From positions 205,378 to 269,377 of the forward strand of contig CAJNOI010000108.1 of NCBI GenBank assembly GCA_905250115.1: a stretch of 64,000 bases of DNA. The letters run 5' to 3'. Shown here piece by piece: positions 12,284 to 22,312 of the stretch (position 1 is its first letter; each line of letters opens with the position of its first letter). This stretch comes from Adineta steineri. Its lineage: Eukaryota; Rotifera; Eurotatoria; Adinetida; Adinetidae. Under the pieces are notes generated by a model. It saw only the letters and a program-made list of their open reading frames with translations, had not been told where the DNA came from and made no database searches. A program made the translations under genes and the position numbers.

Positions 12284-13421
12284 TTAGGGAAAATAACCAA
12301 GAGGAGGACAATCAGGAGGAGCAGGATGATGAGCACCAGATTGCTGTTGAGGAGGTGATACAGTTGCTTGTGCACTTTCTAAATGAAAATATGTATTATT
12401 TATTAAAGTTTGATAAACACAACGAGACTGCTCACTGCTCTACTCCAAAACAGCATATTTTATTTATGAATTCTTTTACAATTGAGTAACTGTTAGTACG
12501 AAGGTGTGATCAGACTACACGATTTTATCTGATAGAAATGAAAAACCCATTGGAGTAATTTGAAAGATATCATCAGTTGTTCTATTGGTGAAACAGAAAG
12601 ATGTCATACATTTTCTGTTTGGATGAATTTATTAATCAATAACAAAGGACTTCTGAAGATTATGTATAACTGTTGGGATTGATTCATCGTACAGTCAATA
12701 GTTAATGATATTCAATAACTCAAGTAAAATCTCAAGTAATCAGAGATTTACTTGTATAATGTTATCTCAAGCCCTAACTTGAATCTTCTCTCTTTACTCT
12801 AAACAGTCTCTACTATCTATGACTTTGGTCTATTTCTCTTAGATGATGTAGTTAATACAATCGAACGCTAAGATCAAAGAAATACTGTTTTATAGTTGAT
12901 ATAAAAACACAATGATTTATAAAATACTTAAATAGAGAAATAGAAACTAAACAACATTGAATTAAACAGTGGTGGTGGAAAGACGAAGAATATATCAATT
13001 GATAGTTCGTTCACTTATAATTCTAATCATAGATATTATCAATTTATATGTGGGAAACATATCGATAAGAATGAAACTAACTGATCTAATCCTTATGCAT
13101 TGTTTTGATGAGCCATAGATTTAGCGGTAGTTAGTATATATAAAATGAGTATTTTCTGATTTATATTTTAGATGATCAGCTAAAGTGTCTTGTCAATTTT
13201 ATTATTACTGCACGAACTGTGATTTATATTTCGAGCATCTCGAATTAATATTTTTTTGGAAAATATCACACTGAAAATTTATTCAAATTGGTCGTCAGAA
13301 ACATACCATTTCTTAGTGTTGACGTTTGTGGACGTTCAACTTCGGCAGGTCTTCCGCGCCACATTTGTGGTAGCCGTCGTACCACATTTGAGAAACTGAA
13401 ACGTCTATTTGGTTCGCCCAT
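12284..13421 (-). CDS. Second copy of the B-box locus, encoding a different 69-aa protein (possible gene)
   Basis: Exon 1 is 13421-13307 and exon 2 is 12378-12284, phase 1, giving 69 aa. Exon 1 starts after the same TATAGAA acceptor-like site as the other copy and reads MGEPNRRFSFSNVVRR then PQMWRGRPAEVERPQTS; only its last 40 or so bases match exon 1 of the B-box gene. The B-box and coiled coil are absent. The second exon starts like its paralogue (AQATVS) but turns Pro-rich (APPDCPPLGYFP) with a new stop. The paralogue's mini-exon survives only as a remnant near 13190-13230 whose donor GT is lost, so it is probably skipped. This could be a real small protein or a decaying gene; transcript evidence would decide. 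Confidence 0.5.
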
Positions 13422-14099
13422 TTCTATAAATGTAGTGGAAAACAATATTATTGATGAGTATCGATTAAAGTAAAAAATCTTCTTACCTAATGTATGATAA
13501 TAGTGAAAAGAATGTGGTCGATATCGACGTTTAGAAATATATACGAAATAAAAAGGTTATAGACCTGAAATTGTCGAAAAAAAGGCAAAATATATAATCT
13601 TATTTTTAATAAATACTAATAGTAGAAAAGTTTTAAAATAATATTATTAGAAAACATATTTCCTATATTTAACAATAATATCGCAGTAATATTGTTTAAC
13701 ATCGTGGAATGATAAAAAAAACTCCTGAAAGATGAAAGAAAATTTACCTTATGGATTTCGGCTTGTTCGGCAAGAAAAAAATATTCTTTAATCTAAACTA
13801 TTTCGTTAATGTTTTATAGTTTGCTCTTTTTGCTTACGTGGGCGAAAGGAAGAGAAGAAAAAGTGAATTTATATTTATTTTGATCAATTAAAAAGAAGAA
13901 AAAATCAGCAAGATCCACTTTACACTTCACAACGCATATGAAAAAAACAGAAGCACCTACGCCATTTCTTTTTTTTTATTAATGAAATAATGCAAACAAA
14001 AAACGTTTCGAAATAATGTTGAAATAGGTAGAAATGGAAAAGGGCGTGAGTGTGTATGAGTAACTTCTCGTTATTTACACCTACACCCTCCAGCCATAA

Positions 14100-14434
14100 T
14101 CGTCATAAGACTTTCTTTTTATTATTATTCATCTAATTGAAGTTGAAATGACGATCGAAACTTCTGTTTGAATAAACCAAAAAGAAAACATGAGTATACG
14201 TCAATTCTATTCAAAACATCAGCTGAATGCAAATGAAATGCAAATAGTAACAATAAGAGAAAAAAATATATATCTAAATAAAGATGAAGGTAAAATTATG
14301 TCAATATGCATTGAAGTAATGATATAATTGCAGAATTATCGTGTTCATATCATATAGTATAGGTACAGAAGACAGAGAGAGTGAAATTAAAATTAAAAAT
14401 CGAACGATAAAAAAGAAGGTTGAAGAGCTTATTG
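14100..14434 (+). pseudogene. Broken 5' fragment of the ARM-type gene (copy of 16,081-16,425)
   Basis: Shares with the region upstream of the ARM-only gene the words tttctttttattattattcatctaa, ttcaaaacatca, gcaaatagtaacaataag / gcaaatagcattaataag and aatcgaacgat. The start codon has become ATA (14407-14409). About eight codons (KKKVEELI-like) follow before homology stops at about 14430. Promoter and first codons only, so it cannot encode the protein. Confidence 0.8.
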
Positions 14435-15102
14435 CCCCACAATCTTCTGCATTTTCAAATGATTTACACTAATATACATGTTCAACTGCACATTCCTTTG
14501 AATAGGCAATAGTGGAGCTAATTATTAAACCTTAGAAGTATATAGAAATGCAATCTTTGTCATTTTTAATAAAAGAATATTTTACCAATTAAACAAATAA
14601 CGAATAAGATTTTCGTCATTATATAACTCCGAAGAAGACAAGTAAAAAATAATACGTATATGTATATCTAAAAATATATATTGAGTAGGTTTGATTACCT
14701 TTGATGAAAAGAAAAACAAATAGACAAATATCATGATTATAGTAGCTGCACTTATGTACTATTTTGTCTTTTCATGCTTGAAAGAACAACGTTGATTGTA
14801 AAATGGTAATATGCACACTAAATAAGAAGATATTACTGAACAACGAAATAATATTTTATTTTATATTTATTGATGATCAGTAAACATTTGAAACTCAATA
14901 CTAACAATAAACGAAGAAAAGTCACCAGCTGTTGATGACAATTTGGTAAAGTATGTATTTTTATTTATTGAATACCATGAAAACAAGTTACATTTATATA
15001 GAACTTACATTTTAAATGACATTTTATAAACTGTATTATCAATATCGAAAAATAGAACTAGATACAAGAATAAATTTCAATTGATAATATTGTATCAGTC
15101 GC
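14435..15102 (-). pseudogene. Inverted 5' fragment of the prosaposin gene (copy of about 23,580-24,252)
   Basis: Read on the minus strand this segment follows the prosaposin upstream region, exon 1 (14619-14586, MTKILFVICLIG) and part of exon 2 (from 14530: LIISSTIAYSKECAV). A TAG at 14471-14469 replaces the Trp codon of the first SAPA unit. Homology ends after the GCAGAAGATTGTGG word at about 14430-14435. Splice sites are still recognisable. The ends match 23,580 (gcgactgataca) and about 24,252. It is a dead, truncated duplicate lying about 9 kb from its source, in opposite orientation. Confidence 0.85.
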
Positions 15103-15123
15103 GTAATAGAAGGCATCGCACGC

Positions 15124-15160
15124 AAGCCACGACCAACGTTGCTGTAACTGGTCGTGGCTT
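15124..15160. repeat. GC-rich perfect hairpin, 12-bp stem and 13-base loop
   Basis: AAGCCACGACCA (15124-15135) and TGGTCGTGGCTT (15149-15160) are exact reverse complements around acgttgctgtaac. The stem stands out from its AT-rich surroundings. It sits in the roughly 70-base filler (15103-15175) between the inverted prosaposin fragment and the resumption of the segmental duplication. Confidence 0.85.
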
Positions 15161-15175
15161 AGGTACAATGTCTCT

Positions 15176-16388
15176 TAGCTAACACATGCAATCGAATATA
15201 TTACATTCTTTCGAAATCTATTGTTCTTAGCAAGTGAAAAATAAACGACAAAGAAATCATAGAAAGTTTTATCGCTTTAATTTTTTTGTATTACCCATCG
15301 ATCATTAACAATAGTTTCAGAAACCGAATCTTTTTTCTCGGATCAACCAAACATGATTTCTTATGTATTTTGTCTGCTGATATTAACAAAAATCAAATTA
15401 CTTAAAAACTATGGTATTCATATTTTAGTGACATAAATGTGTTGCAGAGATCCTTTATCCTTCTTTTTTACTTTTTATAGGAAGAGCTGAGAGAAATCTT
15501 CGAGAAAATATAAGTAAAATTGAGTTCAGCAGCGCCAAGATTCTCAAAAATTATTTTTCTGATCGCAAGTCCAGCAAAACGTGTACTATTTTTATATTAA
15601 GCGATACAAAAGTCTTTGAACAAATGCTAGACTTTGTTAAGCCACAATACTGGCCTCAATTTCCAAACTGTTTTGTTTCAAGAATGAAGAACTAATCTAA
15701 AAAGTTTTACGAAAATCGTTACTGACAGAGTTTTTCATGTGCTAGACTTTTTTGTAATTCTTTTGTTACAGTTTAGCCTCATATACCTTAAAATATTACA
15801 AAATGCAAACCTATCGAGTTACAAAAAAGGTCTCGGAGGTCTCCTTAGAAATGTTTGATTTTCACTTTTCCTTTTTTCAAAAATAAGTCTGATATAAAGT
15901 TTGTTGGTCAAACTTTGCCCTTTCGAACGAAAAAATATTTCATTGGATCAGAGGTCAGTGTTATGGTGTAAGAAACTTTGACATTTGTCCAAAACTTTTG
16001 CATCGGTTAATAATCTATTCACTAATCTTATATTGACTCAAATCATTTCTCATTTACTTTCATTCAATATGCTTTAATCAACGTCAGAAGGCTTTCTTTT
16101 TATTATTATTCATCTAATCGAAATTGATATAACGATTTAAATATCTTTTTCAATTAACTAAAAAGAAAACATGAATATACGTTAATCCTATTCAAAACAT
16201 CATTTGAATACAGGTGAAATGCAAATAGCATTAATAAGAAAGAATATATATATATATATATTTATACATAAATACGAAAGTAAAATTATATTGATATGCA
16301 TAAAAGTAATGATATAATTGTAGATGTATTTTGTATATTATACTATATAAGTACGGCTGATCGAGAAAGTGAAATTAAGAATCGAACG
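15176..16388. other. Duplicated noncoding DNA and promoter region of the ARM-only gene
   Basis: To about 15640 the sequence follows copy 1 of the segmental duplication. 15641-16080 has no recognised content. 16081-16388 is the upstream region of the ARM-only gene, shared with the fragment at 14100-14434, and includes an (AT)n run near 16246-16262. The in-frame Met at 16296 was not chosen as start. Confidence 0.5.
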
Positions 16389-17693
16389 ATGGAAAAGAAA
16401 TTTGAAGAACTTGTTGGTAAACTGAATGATTGTCCATTATCAGTTGATATTCTTCAACAAATCTCATTAATTCTTAAAGAACAAAATAATGCATGTTTAT
16501 ATTCATTTGTACACAAATCATTTGACTCATTATTAGTGGTTGAACGATGGATGTGGAAAGTACTGAGTGATGATTATTGTGATGAATGGAATAATGAAGA
16601 ACATTATCAAGAGTTCTTTTATACTTTTACATCATTCAACAAGAACCTAATCCTCAATAATGATGATATTGAACTAAATCTCAAGACTGCACTTCTTTTA
16701 TCAGTTAGCATTGACCAAGTGAGTTCTATTTTCAAACAAATCAATCAAACTAATAATGATAATGACATGTTTATCACTATTGCTTCTCTTTGGTTTGATA
16801 ATCATTCATGTTTCATACATTATAATCCTCCTTCCGATGTGTTACCTGTCACCAATCATATCAATCAATATATTCTAGATAACTATATATTAAACAAACA
16901 ATACAAAACTTATTTAAATGAACTGTCACAATCTGTGATATCGCAATCTGTATTCACTGCTAAAATGTTATTCTATATTAGAACATGTTCATTTTCTATA
17001 TTTTCTTATATGGGAGCGAATCATCATAAGATTTCATGTATTGCTGATGAATTGGTTCGTTGGATTCGAGATGATTATTTGCAGATAATTCATGTTCATA
17101 GTCGTACTATAGGATTATGGAGCAAGGAATTATTAGCATGTATGACCCAGTTAATTGCTTTTGCTGTTGTATTATGGTGTCCGATTGGGCAAAACAAAGT
17201 GCTGATTAACGCCCTTTTTGTAGCAGAACAAAGTATCTATGATCATATAGAAGATCTCATGCGAATTATTGATTACAAACCATTTCATAAAGAAATGAAA
17301 CCTGTACGATCAAATGATGAGACAAGTATCATGGATGCAGCATTGATGATATTAATGGTCATAGTACGAACACAGAACGTAAGTTGGTTTTTTCGTTCAA
17401 ATGTATCAATACAAAATGCGTTGACAACTCTTGCCGAAGCAGCGTTATACGATGAGATCTGCTTACACATATATGGTATATTAAGTGAAGTTCTAAGTAA
17501 TGAACAATTTAAAAATCTGAAGATTGCAGATAGCATGGGTGGTTTTTTNNNNNNNNNNNNNNNNNNNNNNNNNNNNNNNNNNNNNNNNNNNNNNNNNNNN
17601 NNNNNNNNNNNNNNNNNNNNNNNNNNNNNNNNNNNNNNNNNNNNNNNNGATGTTGTAATGGAACATTTTGTACAAAACGAAATCGTTTCTTAG
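16389..17693 (+). CDS. ARM-like protein without TIR or SAM, interrupted by an assembly gap
   Basis: The start is the Met of MEKKFEEL, which aligns with MENNFEKL and MKNNFEQL of the two ARM-TIR-SAM genes at 36.2-40.3 kb. The frame runs about 387 residues in good alignment with the N-terminal exon of those genes (LFYIRTCSF, ELLACMTQLI, NDETSIMD, IYGILSEVLS). It then enters exactly 100 N (17549-17648), a standard placeholder of unknown real size. After the gap a short unrelated-looking tail (DVVMEHFVQNEIVS) ends in a stop, and no TIR or SAM coding was found downstream to 19.4 kb. The gene may be truncated, or its second exon may be missing from the assembly. The N-terminal domain is predicted helical; its role is unknown. 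Confidence 0.65.
   Translation: MEKKFEELVGKLNDCPLSVDILQQISLILKEQNNACLYSFVHKSFDSLLVVERWMWKVLSDDYCDEWNNEEHYQEFFYTFTSFNKNLILNNDDIELNLKTALLLSVSIDQVSSIFKQINQTNNDNDMFITIASLWFDNHSCFIHYNPPSDVLPVTNHINQYILDNYILNKQYKTYLNELSQSVISQSVFTAKMLFYIRTCSFSIFSYMGANHHKISCIADELVRWIRDDYLQIIHVHSRTIGLWSKELLACMTQLIAFAVVLWCPIGQNKVLINALFVAEQSIYDHIEDLMRIIDYKPFHKEMKPVRSNDETSIMDAALMILMVIVRTQNVSWFFRSNVSIQNALTTLAEAALYDEICLHIYGILSEVLSNEQFKNLKIADSMGGFXXXXXXXXXXXXXXXXXXXXXXXXXXXXXXXXXXDVVMEHFVQNEIVS
17549..17648. other. Assembly gap, 100 N
   Basis: Exactly 100 unknown bases inside the ARM-only gene. The round number suggests a placeholder, so sequence of any length, including a TIR-SAM exon, could be absent. Confidence 0.95.
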
Positions 17694-19445
17694 GTGTTAG
17701 TCAAGCTTATACATTTCAAATATCCTTTACTACTATTATATTCTCTATGAGTTCTTTTTTACTTTTTATTTGATATTTGTATAAATTACAGAAAATGTGC
17801 TTCTCTTTTTTTTTATTTACATATTATATTAATAAAGATGTCGATTAATTTTTATAATCGCTCAAATAAATAGATATATTCACTGATCTTTTTGGAGTTT
17901 TAAAACAATTTAAATGATATAATTGTACTCGAAGGAAAAAGATCGAGCAGTTTTGATTATAAAATCATAAAACTCATTGAGTTGAAAATAACAACTTCTC
18001 TCTCGGCTTGTAAATGTTTATTAATACTTTACATAAAGATTCTTTATTCATTCTGCGGTTTTATATTATTTAGAAAGAAAATACAGTACACACAAAAAAA
18101 ACTTCAGAACTTTTCAAATATGAGTATGCAACAGATTAATCCATCAAATACTGACATCTACTTTTCATCGTTAATTTTGTAAATAAAACAATCGGTTAAG
18201 ATAAAAACATTTTCATATAACTCTTATCGTATTTATATTAATTTTCACACATAACAGTTATTTTTTCTCACTAGGTAATAATTCGTCCATTCAGTATTGA
18301 CGCTTTTTCAAACGATCACATTTTATTTACCTGTTCTATTTTTAATATCTAATGTACATTGAGAAAATAACAGACGCTATGCGTCTACTATTTCCGAAGA
18401 ACATGCTTTTGTAGACTTAAACAGTAAAATTAATGTATATGTCGAAGTACAGAATAGAATTTAGTTCAGATTAAAATTTTGACCTAAACTAGAACAAAAT
18501 GAAATGTGTTAAAATAAGAACGTTATATAGCTGTAAGCAAAAAATAGAACTCATGATTAATTCAATTTTTCTGTCTGTTGGTTCTCGAAAACATGTTGAG
18601 GTGTGTAAATCTAAGTGAACTGTTATCATACGTCATATGTGTTTTCCGTTTCTGTCATATACTTCGTTTCGGATTTTTCCTTTCTATCATATTCTTCGTC
18701 AGGCGTTTTTCCTTTGTGTTTTCTCTCTCTCGCGTTCAATAGGTATTTTCCTTCTTATGCCTTTTCTCCACCTTGTAAATAGTTGCTTGTGTACCTACAA
18801 TAAATAACAAGTAAACAGTAAAAGAAATTTTGTAAGTTTCAGATTGAGATATGCATAAATTTTATTAGGAGTATTAACTATTAAGTTCAAATGTTAGTCT
18901 CCGTCCATTATTGAAAAAGTATCGCTAACTAGATCTTATTCCAAAAGTTTTTGCGTCTTAGAACAATGAAAACTAAATGAACTTTAGTTTTGCGTATTTT
19001 CAGTACATGAATATTTGTCCTGCGAAGAACTTTTATCCGTATCAAAAAATGATTTGTTCCACTGTTTCTAGAGTAATTAAAAAATATAATTAGGAAGAAA
19101 GCTTCAATTTTTATTGATCGAAGGAAGTGATATTGTAAAAAAACGGAAATCATTTTATGAGAACATATATGACAACAGTTTGTCATTCGGATCCGATTTC
19201 GATTGTCTAGTAAATATTGATTCTATATCAATAGCAGACAGTTTCTACGTCATATTTTTGAAAGCTAGGAAGTAAAAGCAAGCATATATAATATCACGTC
19301 TATAATTGTGATTTTGAAAATACACATAAGCAAGAGATTAACACTTCATTTTTATGTTTTTTTTTATTATTATCTAATAAAATAAATTGTTATCTTTCTA
19401 GAATAAATTATATATATAATCTCAATATTATAAATTCTAATTTTA
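17694..19445. other. Intergenic, no gene seen
   Basis: AT-rich with short spurious frames only. At about 18640-18715 there is an imperfect repeat of some 30 bases (ttttcc, tcatat, cttcgt). Confidence 0.5.
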
Positions 19446-20051
19446 TTATGAATTTATTTCTACATTCATATTGACAGATTTTTGATCTAATAAATCCGTA
19501 AGTAATAAATGAATAAATAAATATCTCTGATTATTATTTTCATTCTTATTCGAATGATTATCTAATAGTTTTTCTAATAACGATTTTTCAGAAGTTTTTA
19601 TCTGTTTTTCATCTGAATCTAAATTTTTTATTGTTTTTGTTTTTATAATAAGATTATTTTCTGTATGTTCATGAAGATGTTCAACAAGATGATTTTGTCG
19701 CGTAAAACAAATAGGACATCGAATAGAATAATTTGATATCAAATGTTGTTCATTTATATGTTTAATTAAAATATTTAATGAGAAACCATTTTGATTACAA
19801 TAAGGACATGTTAAAGACATTGGAGAACGTTGTGTACGTATATATCCAAAATAAATATGTTCATAATCATTTGATGTTAGAATAAGTTGCATTGGATGAT
19901 GAATAGAATGTGTTTGAATTGATAGATTTTGATTTTTATCATAACATATTGAACATAAATCAAAATCATTACATATTAAACATTTATAACGACGACCTGA
20001 AAAATTTAATTTTCGACATAAATCACAAGAAATTCCATGATGTATTGACAT
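19446..20051 (-). CDS. KCMF1-like ZZ and Di19 zinc-finger protein
   Basis: Single exon, 201 aa. Residues 4-60 are a ZZ zinc finger (HHGISCDLC, YKCLICNDFDLCSICY, then HSIHHPMQ). Residues about 80-130 hold paired C2H2 Di19-type fingers (CPYCNQNGFS then HINEQH, and CPICFTRQ then HLHEH). This order is that of KCMF1, an E3 ubiquitin ligase acting with UBR4. The protein is about half the length of vertebrate KCMF1 (roughly 380 aa) and lacks a recognisable downstream region, ending in a Lys/Asn-rich segment and a short helix. Ligase activity is inferred from the family only. No introns and no close neighbour. Confidence 0.8.
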   Translation of the reverse strand: MSIHHGISCDLCRKLNFSGRRYKCLICNDFDLCSICYDKNQNLSIQTHSIHHPMQLILTSNDYEHIYFGYIRTQRSPMSLTCPYCNQNGFSLNILIKHINEQHLISNYSIRCPICFTRQNHLVEHLHEHTENNLIIKTKTIKNLDSDEKQIKTSEKSLLEKLLDNHSNKNENNNQRYLFIHLLLTDLLDQKSVNMNVEINS

Positions 20052-21276
20052 TGAATCAGAAAGAAATTATTTTTGGTTGCTAAGATATTAATATAGTCTT
20101 ATAGAAATATTTTTCAATTTAAATAATCTATAGAAATCAGCAGGGTGATTATAGTTATGCATGAAATAAAAAAAGAACTAATATTAAATCGTATAATTAT
20201 CGTCGCGAACTACAGTCGATATTCTTGATTTTGTAACCTTTGAAAATAAAAGTACAAAAAAATAGTTAGATAGTTGTAATTTAGCCTTCTTTTTTTCTTC
20301 TCTTTCTTTTTTTAACTAAATTACTTGCATTATTTATACTTTCTTCGGGGTTATGTGCTTTTTTAGAAATGAGAAAGAGAGAAAAGAAAAGTAATTATGT
20401 CTATCGTTTTTATAAATATCCAAAAGCACTTGTTTGATGATTGGAATAATATGTTTAAAATAAGAGTTTATAGGTCTATTTACGTATTATATATATATTT
20501 ATTGACGAGCTTAATAATTCGACTGCATTCATATTTAAATCATTTTCTTCTTCCCGTATATTTACTCAGAAATCAGTATTATGGTTTTTATTTTTTTGTA
20601 CTTTAACGTTTTTTAATATTAAAGAATATAGTATTTTCGTATGCATAATAACGATAAGGTAGAAGAAAAGGTTATTTTTTTTCTAAATTCTCATAATGAC
20701 CTGTTAGATTTTGAATAATCGTAGAAATTTATATATTAGTTTTGAAAAGAAAACTTCTAAGGAGTTTGCATTGGAATCTGATTTCTTTTTTGTATTTAAT
20801 GTATTAATCAATAGAGTTGTTTGAATACGACGAATGAGAAACGAAAAGAAACAGTCGTACGATACATGTAAGTTAAAATAGTCATGAATTTATAGTCAGA
20901 CGATAGGTAGAATAATATGAGAAAGAAGAAAAGGTTAAAACGAATAATTTTTTTCTTGTTTTCAAACCCTCGAATGTACAAATAATGGAGATTTAAATAT
21001 TTTTTTAACTTAATAAAAAATGTCATTTTCCTCCGGTACATACAATTAACGAGGATATGAGTGTAACAATAGTATTTTCTAGACATTTCTTGTATTACTG
21101 TAATTCTCGAAAATTATTATCATGTAATGAATATTCATTGAAATTATAGTTACACAATAGAATGAAATAGGAAAGCTTACAATCGACTCGAAACATCTAT
21201 TTATTCTGCTATAAGTACAAATATATTTTTAGTACCAGTATTTTATTTTACTTTTTTTCAGAAAACAACGAATTAA
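20052..21276. other. Intergenic, no gene seen; 5' leader of the rhomboid gene at its end
   Basis: AT-rich without supported coding. ctttttttcag at 21251-21261, just before the rhomboid start, is a good splice acceptor and implies a 5' untranslated exon or a trans-splice site. Confidence 0.5.
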
Positions 21277-22312
21277 ATGTCGACATCCACAAAAACAGCG
21301 CGGCCAAAAATAAAACATAAATCTATAATATCTCAAAAACAAACAACATCATGTGTCTTATCGGATTTTTCTGATTCATCTGAAACTTGTAATTGTATTA
21401 AAGATTTATCGATAGTTATCGATGATAGAGAATCTACCTTTTCGCAACAGCCTTCATCATTAGAACTACATTATCCTGTATTTACTATTGCTGTTGGAAT
21501 ATTTGATATTCTTATGCTCTTTGTTGTATACATTGTTCAAGAAGGAACGACGATAACGTCTGATACATGGATTGTTATGGGCTCTAAATATGTTCCTTGT
21601 ATGAAACCACTTTATTCTACATCAGAACAAGAAATGTATAATACTCAATTAAAATCTCAATGTCGACCATTTCTATTTCCTTATCAATTTTTTCGTTTTG
21701 TTACTCCGATATTTCTTCATGGAGATGGTACACACCTTTTAAGTAATCTTATTTATCAAGCGTTAGTTGGGACTCTTTTGGAAGGAAAATATAGTATGAA
21801 AAAATTAGGAATATGTTATATTCTATTTGGCTCTAGTGGTAATATTATGAGTGCTTTGTGTAATCCAAGGAGCAGTAAGTAAATAATGATGATGATACAT
21901 GTAAATGAACTAAAAATTTTGATATATTTTAGTATCTGTGGGTGCATCTGGTGCTGTTTATGGTCTTTTACTCTTCTGTATTATTGATAATACTTTGCGA
22001 ATTTTTCCTACTAATAATATTCAAGAGAAAAGTAATCGATTTTTCATTACATTTCTATCTATACCATATTTTATATGGAGTATATGTTTTGATGTTGATG
22101 GATCGGGTCGTACTGATCATGCAGCACATATTGGTGGTGCAGTTATGGGTATTTTAATAGCTGTATATTTATGTGATATGCCAGAATGTATAACAACTAG
22201 AATTTTGAATGGCAAAGAGAGAATTCCATGTATTGCATTGTCTTTAATTATAGCTTATTTTGTTATTACATTGCTTATCTTTTATTTATTCATACCGGTC
22301 AATCTCAAATAA
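21277..22312 (+). CDS. Rhomboid-family intramembrane serine protease
   Basis: Two exons, 21277-21874 and 21933-22312 (donor GTAAGT, acceptor TTTTAG, phase 1), 325 aa. A polar N-terminal cytosolic region of about 65 residues is followed by the first membrane helix (PVFTIAVGIFDILMLFVVYI), a lumenal loop with RFVTPIFLHGDGTHLLSN, and further helices. The catalytic serine motif GASGAVYG lies just after the intron, and the partner histidine sits in AHIGGAVMG. The HGDGTHLLSN box matches the conserved H-x3-H-x2-N rhomboid motif. Both dyad residues are present, so this is a protease, not an inactive iRhom. Substrate unknown; members of this family release membrane-tethered growth factors. Confidence 0.88.

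Larger units (their letters stand above)
12240..15640. repeat. Segmental duplication, copy 2, interrupted by a mosaic insertion
   Basis: Same orientation as copy 1, offset about 5.1-5.4 kb. It is collinear except for exon 1 content of the B-box locus (domain missing) and the inserted block from about 14,100 to 15,175. Divergence is moderate with many small indels, so the duplication is not very recent. Confidence 0.85.

Noticed and set aside
15124..15160. Hairpin as a hammerhead ribozyme or tRNA-like gene
   Set aside because: No CUGAUGA/GAAA core and no tRNA arms or T-loop around it.
21942..22157. Second plus-strand frame over rhomboid exon 2
   Set aside because: The other frame carries GASGA and AHIGG motifs in phase with exon 1.
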